The notes under the pieces are model-generated. The model was given only the letters and a program-made list of their open reading frames with translations, did not search any database and was not told the origin of the DNA. Positions 24,573-32,136 of a stretch of 64,000 bases of DNA are shown one piece after another (position 1 is the stretch's first letter; every line of letters begins with the position of its first letter). The position numbers were made by a program, and so were the translations under genes. Source of the DNA: Oscillospiraceae bacterium (GTDB taxonomy: Bacteria; Bacillota; Clostridia; Oscillospirales; Ruminococcaceae); the NCBI GenBank assembly GCA_020024285.1, contig JAHHTZ010000001.1, forward strand, positions 310,001 to 374,000. Reading direction: 5' to 3'.

Positions 24573-25481
24573 CTATTTTTGCCCCAAAGTGAGTTTCATT
24601 CCGTCTTTGCCGACGATTGCACCGGGGAAAATCGGCTGTATCTGATCGATAAAGGCCTCCGGTTCCTCCAGGGCGGGGCTGAAATGTGTCAGCCACAGTC
24701 GGGATGCTCCTGCGGCCTTTGCCAGACGCGCCGCATCCGAAAAGAGCATATGCCCCTTTTCCTCCACCTTTTCGTGCATCGCATTATCCCCGTACATTCC
24801 CTCTGCAATCATCAAATCTGCCCCTTGTGCGAACTGTGCGATTTCCGGCATCGGCAGGGTGTCGGTGCAGTAGCACAGGCACAGCGGTGCGCGCGCTCCA
24901 TCCAGCACCTGCTCGGGAAGGATCTCCCGTCCGTCCTCCAATGTCACACGCTCTCCGCGGTGCAGCTGCCCGAAGAGCTTTGGCGCGATTCCAAGCGCCT
25001 GCGCCTTTTGCGGGTTGAAGATGGGTTTTCGGTGCTGCTCGATGCGGTACCCAAGGCAGGGTACGCCATGACTAAGCTCCAGACAGGAGAAGGAAAGATC
25101 GTCCCAGCAGGAGATTTTTTCTCCGTCCGAAAGCTCTTTCAGCTCGATCGGATAGGGCAGCATTGGTGCGATCACCAGCAAGGAACGCACCACCTCCTGC
25201 ACTCCCTTTGGCCCGTAAATCGTGAGCGGCGTGGTTTTGCCATGATTGCCGAGGGTCAGCAGCAGCCCCGGCAGTCCTGCGATGTGATCCGCGTGGAAAT
25301 GCGTGAACAGCAGCGTTTCGAGGTGGCTCAGCTTGCAGCCGGCTTTTTTCAGCGCGATCTGTGTCCCTTCGCCGCAATCGATCAAAATTGCTTTTCCGCT
25401 GTCCTCTACCCAGCAGCAGGTGAGCCATCGATTTTCCAGCGGCAGCATTCCCCCTGTCCCCACTAAACAAACTGTCAGCAT
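24573..25481 (-). CDS. rnz: Ribonuclease Z
   Basis: Zinc endonuclease of the metallo-beta-lactamase fold that matures tRNA 3' ends. About 302 residues. Motifs: IDCGEGTQIALKKAG, HFHADHIAGLPGLLLTLG (HxHxDH zinc site, about residues 60-75), CLCYCTDTLP (aspartate ligand region) and SRLWLTHFSP. The ATG at 25481 has AGGAGG six bases upstream. All tRNAs in this window encode CCA, so RNase Z would matter for tRNAs elsewhere that lack CCA. Confidence 0.93.
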   Translation of the reverse strand: MLTVCLVGTGGMLPLENRWLTCCWVEDSGKAILIDCGEGTQIALKKAGCKLSHLETLLFTHFHADHIAGLPGLLLTLGNHGKTTPLTIYGPKGVQEVVRSLLVIAPMLPYPIELKELSDGEKISCWDDLSFSCLELSHGVPCLGYRIEQHRKPIFNPQKAQALGIAPKLFGQLHRGERVTLEDGREILPEQVLDGARAPLCLCYCTDTLPMPEIAQFAQGADLMIAEGMYGDNAMHEKVEEKGHMLFSDAARLAKAAGASRLWLTHFSPALEEPEAFIDQIQPIFPGAIVGKDGMKLTLGQK

Positions 25482-25656
25482 CAATATCCTCCTCCTTTTC
25501 CGTATGCCCTCATTCTACCATATTATAGGAAAGAAGTCATCCCTTGCAAAATTTTTGTGATGCCTTTTGCCGAGTGCCATTTCATGCTGCAATCAAACAG
25601 GACAGAATAATATCCTGTTTTTGCTGTTATACTGTTTTTGAAGGAGGGGGATTTTG

Positions 25657-25707
25657 ATGAAGCTCGACCGTTTGATCGGCATATTTACAGCAGGCAAAAA
25701 GGTTTGA
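25657..25707 (+). pseudogene. Remnant of a WYL/YafY-type regulator start
   Basis: A strong ribosome site (GAAGGAGGGGG) precedes ATG 25657. The 16 codons read MKLDRLIGIFTAGKKV and stop. The first eight residues are characteristic of WYL-domain helix-turn-helix regulators, and nothing downstream continues the family. It is either a gene remnant or a chance short ORF. Confidence 0.35.
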
Positions 25708-25736
25708 CAGGATACCATTTTCGCACAGTTTATGAT

Positions 25737-25765
25737 ATAATGACCGCATAGAATGCGGTCATTAT
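25737..25765. promoter_or_regulatory. Perfect 13-bp palindrome overlapping a -10 box
   Basis: ATAATGACCGCAT and its exact complement are separated by AGA. The left arm overlaps an extended -10 (TGATATAAT, 25733-25741). No T run follows, so a repressor operator or a 5' RNA hairpin is more likely than a terminator. Confidence 0.6.
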
Positions 25766-25820
25766 ATATCTTTATCGCCTTTTTCCTCCTGCCCTGCGGC
25801 AGAACCGGAAAAAATGGCGG

Positions 25821-25853
25821 ATGATACCACTGCACTTCGTTTCATGGTATCAT
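25821..25853. promoter_or_regulatory. 9-bp inverted repeat in the leader
   Basis: ATGATACCA and TGGTATCAT, perfect complements 15 bases apart, lie in the leader of the gene at 25936. A related GATACCA occurs at about 25711. Together with the palindrome at 25737 this is all I see in the roughly 450 bases between RNase Z and the gene at 25936, apart from the WYL-like remnant. Confidence 0.45.
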
Positions 25854-25935
25854 GGATCGCACTTTCCTCTGCCCTGCAAACAGAGCGGGGAAACGGGCGG
25901 CATGCGGCTGCATCCACAAAAAGGAGGAGCGTACT

Positions 25936-26271
25936 ATGGCAAAAGAAAAACAGAGCTCTGTATTTTCGCTTCGGGAGGGCGAAACCCTCCTTGGCAGGTT
26001 CCTGATGCATTATCGGGGCGGCGGCTACGGAGGGGAAGATGGCGTCATCTTTGTGACCGAAGAGCGCCTGTCCTTTCATGCGCTGCTCACAAACTTCTGC
26101 TTTGTCGAGCTCCCCATTCGGGAAATCACCGGATACGGCAAAAAGCGCATTATGCTGACGCCGTTTCTCACCCTCTATACCGAGAGCGGCGAGGAGTATG
26201 ATTTTTCCGGACTCTATCGGAAAAAGCTGATTGCCCTGTTGGAGCAGCTTGGCATCCCAAGGCTGTCGTAG
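25936..26271 (+). CDS. Small PH/GRAM-like domain protein (111 aa)
   Basis: ATG 25936 with AAGGAGGAG upstream. The pattern SSVFSLREGETLLGRF, then GVIFVTEERLSFHAL, then ELPIREITGYGKKRIM and a C-terminal helix (RKKLIALLEQL) resembles the bacterial PH/GRAM-like fold: a strand describing an attached stimulus, an 'E-R-L' strand and a final amphipathic helix. Cytoplasmic, function unknown. It follows a leader with two inverted repeats and precedes a lipoprotein by 53 bases. Confidence 0.6.
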   Translation: MAKEKQSSVFSLREGETLLGRFLMHYRGGGYGGEDGVIFVTEERLSFHALLTNFCFVELPIREITGYGKKRIMLTPFLTLYTESGEEYDFSGLYRKKLIALLEQLGIPRLS

Positions 26272-26324
26272 CGTTTGCCTATGACGATCCTGTTAGCACA
26301 CATCAAAAAACGGAGGGATAGGTT

Positions 26325-27329
26325 ATGAAAAAGATTTTGTCACTTTTGCTGTGCATGGCGATGCTCCTTTGCCTTGCCGCCTGCAAGGAGGATACCCAGC
26401 CCCCGCAGGATGCACAAAAAGCCGAACCTTCAAAGGAGGACGCTTCTCTGCCGGACAGCAAAAAAAGCCTCAAGGAGCGCCTTGTCCCCGACTTTGACAC
26501 CGGCAACCCCGAATTTTACGTCTATCTTACAGATGGTGATTCCAAAAGATCCCTCACACAGGAGCCCATCGTCGAGCTGTCCGGACACCCGTTTCAGCCC
26601 ATTGTAGAAATCTCGGACGATATGGCGCTGCTTGGCTACACCTATCTTTATAAGGACGGTGAGGAACTGGCACAGCCGCTCGATCTCCCCTTTTCCTATA
26701 TCCTGAGTGCCTGCGTTTCCCCCGATAAAACGAAAATCGCCTACTATGCGAAGGAGGAACACGGGGAGGACACCGACCTGCTGGTCGCTCTTTACGACCT
26801 TCAGACGAAGGAGCTTTCCAAAATCAAATCCCTTGCGCCCGAGGATTACGCCGAGATCCCGTTCTTCATCCCCTTTGTTGAGTGGGGGGACAACGATACC
26901 CTTTATTTCGATTCTCCCAGAAAGAACAGCCCCGCCATCGAACGGTACACCCTTTCGGGCGGCACGGTGGAGCTGTTTGCGGAGAATGCCTCCTGGCCCC
27001 AGATTTCCGATGACAACAGCGTCATCACCTACATCGAGAACAGCTCCTACGGCAGCGACAGCGGCAGGAACTTCCTCATCCAAAGCGGCAGCCAAGAGGC
27101 AGAATTTCCTCTGATGCACCCCATTGCAGCAATTTCACCGAACAACACCATCTACCTCATCGACTACCTCAATGCAAAGCTCCTGCGCCTTGGGGCAGAC
27201 CTCACCGTCGAAGCAGAAAAACAGCTTGAGGGCATCCTCTTTTCCTATGACTTTGAGGGAGATACGCTTGTTTATTCCTATTCCGCCAAGGGCGAAACGG
27301 GCAGGGTCTATCAAAACTCTTCCTTTTAA
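26325..27329 (+). CDS. Lipoprotein with beta-propeller-like repeats (334 aa)
   Basis: ATG 26325 after a GGAGGG site. Lipobox LAA-C20 is followed by a charged Pro/Lys/Glu linker to about residue 50. The soluble part has repeated short strands of the type found in TolB/WD40-like propellers (SPDKTKIAYYAKEE, DNDTLYFDSPRKN, DDNSVITYIENSS, SPNNTIYLIDYLN). Extracytoplasmic; ligand unknown. Monocistronic or joined to the PH-like gene, and ends at a shared terminator facing clpC. Confidence 0.75.
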   Translation: MKKILSLLLCMAMLLCLAACKEDTQPPQDAQKAEPSKEDASLPDSKKSLKERLVPDFDTGNPEFYVYLTDGDSKRSLTQEPIVELSGHPFQPIVEISDDMALLGYTYLYKDGEELAQPLDLPFSYILSACVSPDKTKIAYYAKEEHGEDTDLLVALYDLQTKELSKIKSLAPEDYAEIPFFIPFVEWGDNDTLYFDSPRKNSPAIERYTLSGGTVELFAENASWPQISDDNSVITYIENSSYGSDSGRNFLIQSGSQEAEFPLMHPIAAISPNNTIYLIDYLNAKLLRLGADLTVEAEKQLEGILFSYDFEGDTLVYSYSAKGETGRVYQNSSF

Positions 27330-27335
27330 ATACGC

Positions 27336-27370
27336 AAAAAAAGACAGGCGTTTCCCGCCTGTCTTTTTTT
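27336..27370. terminator. Bidirectional terminator between lipoprotein and clpC
   Basis: AAAAGACAGGCG and CGCCTGTCTTTT with A and T runs on the two sides. Confidence 0.9.
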
Positions 27371-29827
27371 CTACGCATCGCCCTCGCTCCCCTGCAAAAG
27401 GCACGGCTGGGTGAGCGGGCGGATGACAAAATCGCCCTCGCAGAAGTCACAGAGGATAGGCTCGTCGGGGGCAAGCTCCTGCCGGATGATCTGCTCCGCA
27501 AGCGGGTCCTCGAGGTGGCGCTGGATGGCGCGGCGCAAAGGGCGCGCGCCCATCTGCGGAACATATCCCTCGCGGCACAGCTGGCTGCGCGCCGCCGCGC
27601 TCACCGTCAGCGGAACGTGGCTGTTGTGCAGGCGCTGTGCCACCTGATCGATGAGGTTCTGGCAGATTTGCTCGAGCGATTCGTCGCTCAGGCGGCGGAA
27701 CACCACGATCTCGTCGATGCGGTTGAGAAATTCCGGCTTAAAGACGTGCTTCAGCTCCTCGCGGCTGCGCTTGCCTGCCGCATCCTGCGCACTCTCCTGC
27801 GACTCCACAAAGCCCAACGCATGGCTGTTATAAAAATGCTCCGCCCCGACGTTGGAGGTCATGATGAGGATGGCGTTGCGAAAGCTCGCCATGCGTCCCT
27901 GCGAATCGCGCAGCACGCCGTCCTCCAGCACCTGAAGCAGCAGGTCAAAGACAGCGGGGTCTGCCTTTTCGATTTCGTCCAGCAGCACCACCGAATACGG
28001 TGTGCGGCGGATGGCATCGGTGAGGCGTCCGCCCTCGTCGTAGCCGATGTATCCGGGGGGCGAGCCGATGAGCTTTGAAACCGAATGCTTTTCCGAAAAT
28101 TCGGACATATCAAGGCGCAGCATCGCATCCTCCGAGCCGAACAACACCTTCGCAAGCGCGCGGCAGAGCTGCGTTTTCCCGACCCCGGTGGGGCCGAGGA
28201 AGAGAAAGCTCCCCATCGGGCGGTTGGGGTCGGAGAGTCCTGCTCTGCCCCGGCGGATGGCGCGCGCCACCGCTTCCACCGCTTCATCCTGCCCGACCAC
28301 CAGCTTTTTGAGCTCCTCCTCGAGGCTGAGAAGGACGCGGCTTTGCTCTGTGCTCAAAGAGCCGGTGTCGATGCCCGTCATCTCCGACACCACGCTTGCA
28401 ATGTCCTGCGAATCGACCTGCTTTTCTCCTATGGTGCTGCGGTTCATCAGGTCGTTGATCTTATCCTGACACTGGCGCTCCCGCTCACGCATTTCGGCTG
28501 CGCGCGAAAAATCCTGCTTGAGGATCGCCTCCTCCTTGAGCCTGCCCCAGCTCTCCTGCGCCGCCTTGAGGTGGCGCACGGGGTCGCTCTGGACGCCGCA
28601 GCCCATGCGCACCTGCGCGGCTGCTTCATCCAGAAGATCGAGTGCCTTGTCGGGCAGGTAGCGTCCGGGGAGGTAGCGTTCCGACAGGCTGACCGCCGCC
28701 TCCAGCGCATCCTGCGTGATGCGCAGATGATGGTGCGCCTCGTAGCGCGGGCACAGCCCCTCCATGATGGCAAGCGCCGTTTCGTGGGACGGTTCCTCGA
28801 TGGTGACGCTCTGGAATCGCCGCTCCAGCGCGCCGTCCTTTTCGATGTTTTTCTTATATTCCTGAATGGTGGTGGCGCCGATGATCTGGATCTCGCCGCG
28901 GGAGAGCTGCGGCTTGAGGATGTTTGCCGCGTCGATTGCCCCTTCTGCCGCCCCCGCACCCATCAGCGTGTGGATCTCATCGATAAACAGGATGATATTT
29001 TCGTTTGCCTGCACTTCCTCCATCGTCTGCTTGACGCGTTCTTCAAATTCGCCGCGGTACTTCGTCCCCGCAAGCATTGAAACAAGGTCGAGCGCAAGAA
29101 TTCGCTTCCCTTCCAGCCCAAGCGGGACCTTGTGCATCGCGATGCGCTGGGCAAGTCCCTCGATGACTGCCGTTTTGCCGACCCCCGGTTCCCCGATGAG
29201 GCAGGGATTGTTTTTGCTGCGCCGCGACAGGATGCGGATGACGCGGTCAATCTCCTGTTCGCGCCCGATCACGGGGTCAAGCAGCCCCTTCTCCGCCTTT
29301 TCGGTGAGGTCGCGGCTGTAGCGGTCGAGCATTGCGTGTTTATATTCCTTCGCTTTTTTGGTCGGCTTTTTGACGGGTTCCTGCGAGGGCTGCTCCAAGA
29401 GCTCCTGGATGCGCTGGGTGAGCACGGCAGGCTCGCCGCCGCTCTGCCGCAGAAAGCGCAGGGCGTTGCTCTCCCGCTCCTTGCAGATGGAAAGGAGGAT
29501 CTGCTCTGTCCCCGCCTCGCCCGCCTGTGCGGTGCGCCCTGCGGAAATTGCCTTTTCCAAAATCCTGCGCGCGGTGGGCGTGAGATCGTTGGGGTTCATC
29601 CGCGACGGGATGCCGCGCCCCACGGCGGTGGTGAGACATTCGAGATATTTCTGCGCCGTCACCCCCTGCTGGCGCAGAGCAACTGCCGCCGTACCGCTCC
29701 CCTCCTGAATGAGCCCCAGCATCAGATGCTCACTGCCGACATAGCTGTGTCCCAAAAGTCCTGCCTGCACCAGTGCCAGATTGATGGCATCGTTGGCGCG
29801 CGCTGTAAAACCTGTGAATCGAAACAT
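27371..29827 (-). CDS. clpC: ATP-dependent Clp protease ATPase subunit ClpC
   Basis: Hsp100/AAA+ unfoldase that feeds proteins to ClpP and handles misfolded proteins. 818 residues: Clp_N repeat domain (1-145), AAA1 with Walker A GEPGVGKTA and Walker B ILFIDEIHTL, a UVR-type middle region (RLKEEAILKQDFSRAAEMRE, about residues 430-450), AAA2 with GPTGVGKTQL and VVLLDEIEKAD, and a C-terminal Clp_D2-small domain. Unlike the B. subtilis locus there is no ctsR-mcsA-mcsB nearby and no CtsR-type operator that I recognise. Overlapping dyads lie upstream (29845-29864). Confidence 0.95.
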   Translation of the reverse strand: MFRFTGFTARANDAINLALVQAGLLGHSYVGSEHLMLGLIQEGSGTAAVALRQQGVTAQKYLECLTTAVGRGIPSRMNPNDLTPTARRILEKAISAGRTAQAGEAGTEQILLSICKERESNALRFLRQSGGEPAVLTQRIQELLEQPSQEPVKKPTKKAKEYKHAMLDRYSRDLTEKAEKGLLDPVIGREQEIDRVIRILSRRSKNNPCLIGEPGVGKTAVIEGLAQRIAMHKVPLGLEGKRILALDLVSMLAGTKYRGEFEERVKQTMEEVQANENIILFIDEIHTLMGAGAAEGAIDAANILKPQLSRGEIQIIGATTIQEYKKNIEKDGALERRFQSVTIEEPSHETALAIMEGLCPRYEAHHHLRITQDALEAAVSLSERYLPGRYLPDKALDLLDEAAAQVRMGCGVQSDPVRHLKAAQESWGRLKEEAILKQDFSRAAEMRERERQCQDKINDLMNRSTIGEKQVDSQDIASVVSEMTGIDTGSLSTEQSRVLLSLEEELKKLVVGQDEAVEAVARAIRRGRAGLSDPNRPMGSFLFLGPTGVGKTQLCRALAKVLFGSEDAMLRLDMSEFSEKHSVSKLIGSPPGYIGYDEGGRLTDAIRRTPYSVVLLDEIEKADPAVFDLLLQVLEDGVLRDSQGRMASFRNAILIMTSNVGAEHFYNSHALGFVESQESAQDAAGKRSREELKHVFKPEFLNRIDEIVVFRRLSDESLEQICQNLIDQVAQRLHNSHVPLTVSAAARSQLCREGYVPQMGARPLRRAIQRHLEDPLAEQIIRQELAPDEPILCDFCEGDFVIRPLTQPCLLQGSEGDA

Positions 29828-29844
29828 TCTTCTGCCCCCTGTCT

Positions 29845-29864
29845 ATGGTATGACCATAATATGG
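29845..29864. promoter_or_regulatory. Overlapping dyads upstream of clpC
   Basis: ATGGT-atg-ACCAT overlaps CCAT-AAT-ATGG just upstream of the clpC ribosome site and around a TATTAT -10 on the minus strand. It does not match the CtsR operator (GGTCAAA direct repeats). Confidence 0.35.
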
Positions 29865-29990
29865 GACGATACAGGCTTTTTATGCAGCCGCTCCCTCGAA
29901 AAATCGGTAGGCATTTTGCAATTCCTGTGGTATACTGTTGTGCAGACGGGCTGTCACAGCAGCCCACACAGGAAAGGAAGAAGATCACCG

Positions 29991-30623
29991 ATGAAACAGG
30001 CTGTTCTATTTGATTTGGACGGGACGATGTGGGATGCAACCTCCCAGCTTGTCCCCGCATGGAATACGGTGCTTGCCCACCACCCCGAAACCTCGCGCCG
30101 GCTCACGCTTGAGGATGTGCGCGCATGCATGGGAAAAACCGTCACACAGATCGCACAGATGATGCTCCCGGACGTTTCCCAGGAGGAGGGCGAAGCCATC
30201 GTGCGCGAATGCTGCATCTACGAGCTGGCGCCGCTCCTTCAGTTTGGCGGGACGCTCTATCCCCACCTCGAAGAAACCCTGATGAAGCTCCACGCCGACT
30301 GCTTCCTTGGCATCGTCAGCAACTGCGAGGACGGATATGTGCAGACCTTTTTGGAGCATCACGAGCTTGATTATCTGTTTGACGATTTTGAGATCGCCGG
30401 ACGCACCAAGAAGAGCAAGGGTGAAAACATCCGCCTTCTGATGGAGCGCAACGGCATCGACCGCGCCATCTATGTGGGCGATACACAGAGCGACTTTGAC
30501 GCTGCACAGCTTGCAAAGATCCCCTTTGTCCACGCCGCCTATGGCTTCGGGAGCATCGACGGTGCAGCCCCCGCCATCCACGACCTCTCGGAATTGCTCC
30601 CCCTTGTTCCCACTCTGCTTTAA
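29991..30623 (+). CDS. HAD-family phosphatase
   Basis: 210 residues, a haloacid-dehalogenase-superfamily phosphatase of the PGP/Gph subgroup. Catalytic motif I FDLDGTMWDA (residues 6-15, DxDGT), motif II near IVSNCEDG, the lysine in TKKSKGENI, and motif IV VGDTQSDFDAA. Helical cap between residues 18 and 85. The substrate (for example phosphoglycolate or a sugar phosphate) cannot be inferred. ATG 29991 with GGAAGAAG upstream; divergent from clpC. Confidence 0.9.
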   Translation: MKQAVLFDLDGTMWDATSQLVPAWNTVLAHHPETSRRLTLEDVRACMGKTVTQIAQMMLPDVSQEEGEAIVRECCIYELAPLLQFGGTLYPHLEETLMKLHADCFLGIVSNCEDGYVQTFLEHHELDYLFDDFEIAGRTKKSKGENIRLLMERNGIDRAIYVGDTQSDFDAAQLAKIPFVHAAYGFGSIDGAAPAIHDLSELLPLVPTLL

Positions 30624-30630
30624 GAAACAG

Positions 30631-30670
30631 CAATGCCGCACGATTTTCCGTCGTGCGGCATTGTGCTTTC
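30631..30670. terminator. Bidirectional terminator between HAD gene and folD
   Basis: CAATGCCGCACGA and TCGTGCGGCATTG form a perfect 13-bp stem between convergent genes. Confidence 0.8.
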
Positions 30671-30678
30671 TTCGGCTG

Positions 30679-31548
30679 CTATTCCTGCGCCCTGCGGCTG
30701 AGGTTCTCCGCTGCGCTGACAAGGTGGCTCACCAGAATGGAGGTGGTGACGGAGCCGACCCCTCCCGGAACGGGGGTGATGGCGGCGACACGCGGCTCCA
30801 CCTGCGCAAAGTTTACATCCCCCGCAAGCGTTCCGTCCGCGCGGACGTGGATGCCGACGTCGATGACAGTCTGCGTCCCGTCCTCCCGCAGATAGCCCGC
30901 TTCGATCAGCTCCATTTTGCCGATGGCGGCGATGAGGATGTCCGCTTCGCGGCAGATTTCCTTGATATTTTCGCTCTTGCTGTGGCAGAGCGTCACGGTG
31001 GCATCCTGCTGGAGCAGAAGCATCGCCACCGGCTTTCCGATCACGAGGGAGCGCCCGATGACCACCACGCGCTTGCCGCTCACAGGAATCCCGTAGTGCT
31101 GGAGCAGCACCATGCACGCCTTCGCCGTACAAGGGGGGTAGCCCTCTCCGCTGTCGGTGTAGACGCCGCTGATGGAGGCGGCGGTGATGCCGTCCACGTC
31201 CTTATCGGGGCGCAGCAGAGAGCACACCTCCCCTTCGTCGATGTGCGGCGGCAAGGGACGGAACATCAGGCACCCGTGAAACGAATCGTTTTGATTGATC
31301 AGGTGGATGATGTCCTCAAGGTCCTGCTGCTTGGCATCCTCGGGGAGCAGGAAACGCTCCCACTGTACGCCCACCTTTTCGCAGCATTTGATCGCGTTTT
31401 TCTCATAGGACAGGTTGTTCGGACGCTCGCCCATGCGCACGATCGCCAGTTTCGGCATGATCCCGCGCTGGATGAGCGCCTGCGCGCGCACCTGTGTGTA
31501 CGCCGTCAGAGCAGCCGAAACCGCTGCCCCCTTCAGTAAAATTGCCAT
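30679..31548 (-). CDS. folD: FolD-type methylene-THF dehydrogenase with altered cyclohydrolase residues
   Basis: Interconverts 5,10-methylene-THF and 5,10-methenyl-THF, and in standard family members also hydrolyses methenyl-THF to 10-formyl-THF. 289 residues; the start is the ATG at 31548 (AGGAAG upstream). Seen: the NADP-binding Rossmann motif VVVIGRSLVIGKP, KDVDGI, and PGGVGSVTTSIL. In ordinary FolD the catalytic lysine lies in YVxxK; here the motif reads Y48-E-K-N-A52 with Ala at the lysine position. The glutamine of VQLPLP is Phe96 (MFRPLP). Both residues serve the cyclohydrolase reaction, so this protein may be dehydrogenase-only. Variants of this kind occur in some Clostridia. Confidence 0.88.
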   Translation of the reverse strand: MAILLKGAAVSAALTAYTQVRAQALIQRGIMPKLAIVRMGERPNNLSYEKNAIKCCEKVGVQWERFLLPEDAKQQDLEDIIHLINQNDSFHGCLMFRPLPPHIDEGEVCSLLRPDKDVDGITAASISGVYTDSGEGYPPCTAKACMVLLQHYGIPVSGKRVVVIGRSLVIGKPVAMLLLQQDATVTLCHSKSENIKEICREADILIAAIGKMELIEAGYLREDGTQTVIDVGIHVRADGTLAGDVNFAQVEPRVAAITPVPGGVGSVTTSILVSHLVSAAENLSRRAQE

Positions 31549-31693
31549 AGCTCTTCCTACTTTCTGCGTCCCCTCCCCACCCAAAACGGGGAGGGGACGT
31601 TCGATTGTTTCCTTGGGCTATTATATCATATTTTTTTGTGGGCGCATAGACTCTTGGAATCCGTGCATTTGCGCATTTTTTGCGGGGGACTTC

Positions 31694-31722
31694 TTGACAT
31701 TTTCATAAGACTGTAGTATTAT
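31694..31722 (+). promoter_or_regulatory. Promoter of the blaI-blaR1-like pair
   Basis: TTGACA and TATTAT separated by 17 bases; the -10 lies inside the operator dyad. Confidence 0.8.
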
Positions 31723-31749
31723 GAAGCTGTAATACTACTACAGTCTTAT
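31705..31749. promoter_or_regulatory. BlaI/MecI-type operator
   Basis: A long imperfect dyad: the left half ATAAGACTGTAGTATTA and a right half that is its complement with a three-base insertion, centred between -10 and the start codon. It contains TGTA/TACA elements typical of BlaI/MecI operators. A dimeric BlaI would block the promoter it overlaps. Confidence 0.75.
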
Positions 31750-31766
31750 CGAAAGAAGGGATTCTC

Positions 31767-32126
31767 TTGGATACAAAGCTCTTTGACTCTGAGCTGAAGG
31801 TAATGGACGTGATTTGGGAAAAGGGGGAGCTTCCTGCAAAGGAAATCGCCAAAACCCTGACGGCACAATTCGGCTGGAACGTCAACACCACCTACACCCT
31901 CATCAAACGCTGCATCAAAAAGGGAGCAATCGAACGCTTCGAGCCGAACTTCATGTGCCGCGCGCTCATCCCGAAGGAGGCAGTGCAGGAAGCGCAAACG
32001 GACGAGCTGATCAACAAGCTGTACGGCGGCTGCGCCGATCAGCTCTTCTCCGCCCTGCTGGGCAGGAAAAAGCTGTCCGCAGAGCAAATCGAAAAGCTCA
32101 AGCAAACCATCAATGAGCTGGAATGA
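31767..32126 (+). CDS. BlaI/MecI/CopY-family transcriptional repressor
   Basis: 119-residue penicillinase-repressor family protein. Winged helix-turn-helix at residues 5-70 (LFDSELKVMDVIWEKGELPAKEIAKTL, then NVNTTYTLIKRCIKKGAIER) and a C-terminal dimerisation helix where the BlaR1 peptidase normally cleaves. It starts at TTG 31767 with AAGAAGGG upstream. It presumably autoregulates at 31705-31749. The next gene encodes the cognate membrane sensor-protease, 11 bases downstream. Confidence 0.92.
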   Translation: MDTKLFDSELKVMDVIWEKGELPAKEIAKTLTAQFGWNVNTTYTLIKRCIKKGAIERFEPNFMCRALIPKEAVQEAQTDELINKLYGGCADQLFSALLGRKKLSAEQIEKLKQTINELE

Positions 32127-32136
32127 GGGGATGGAT

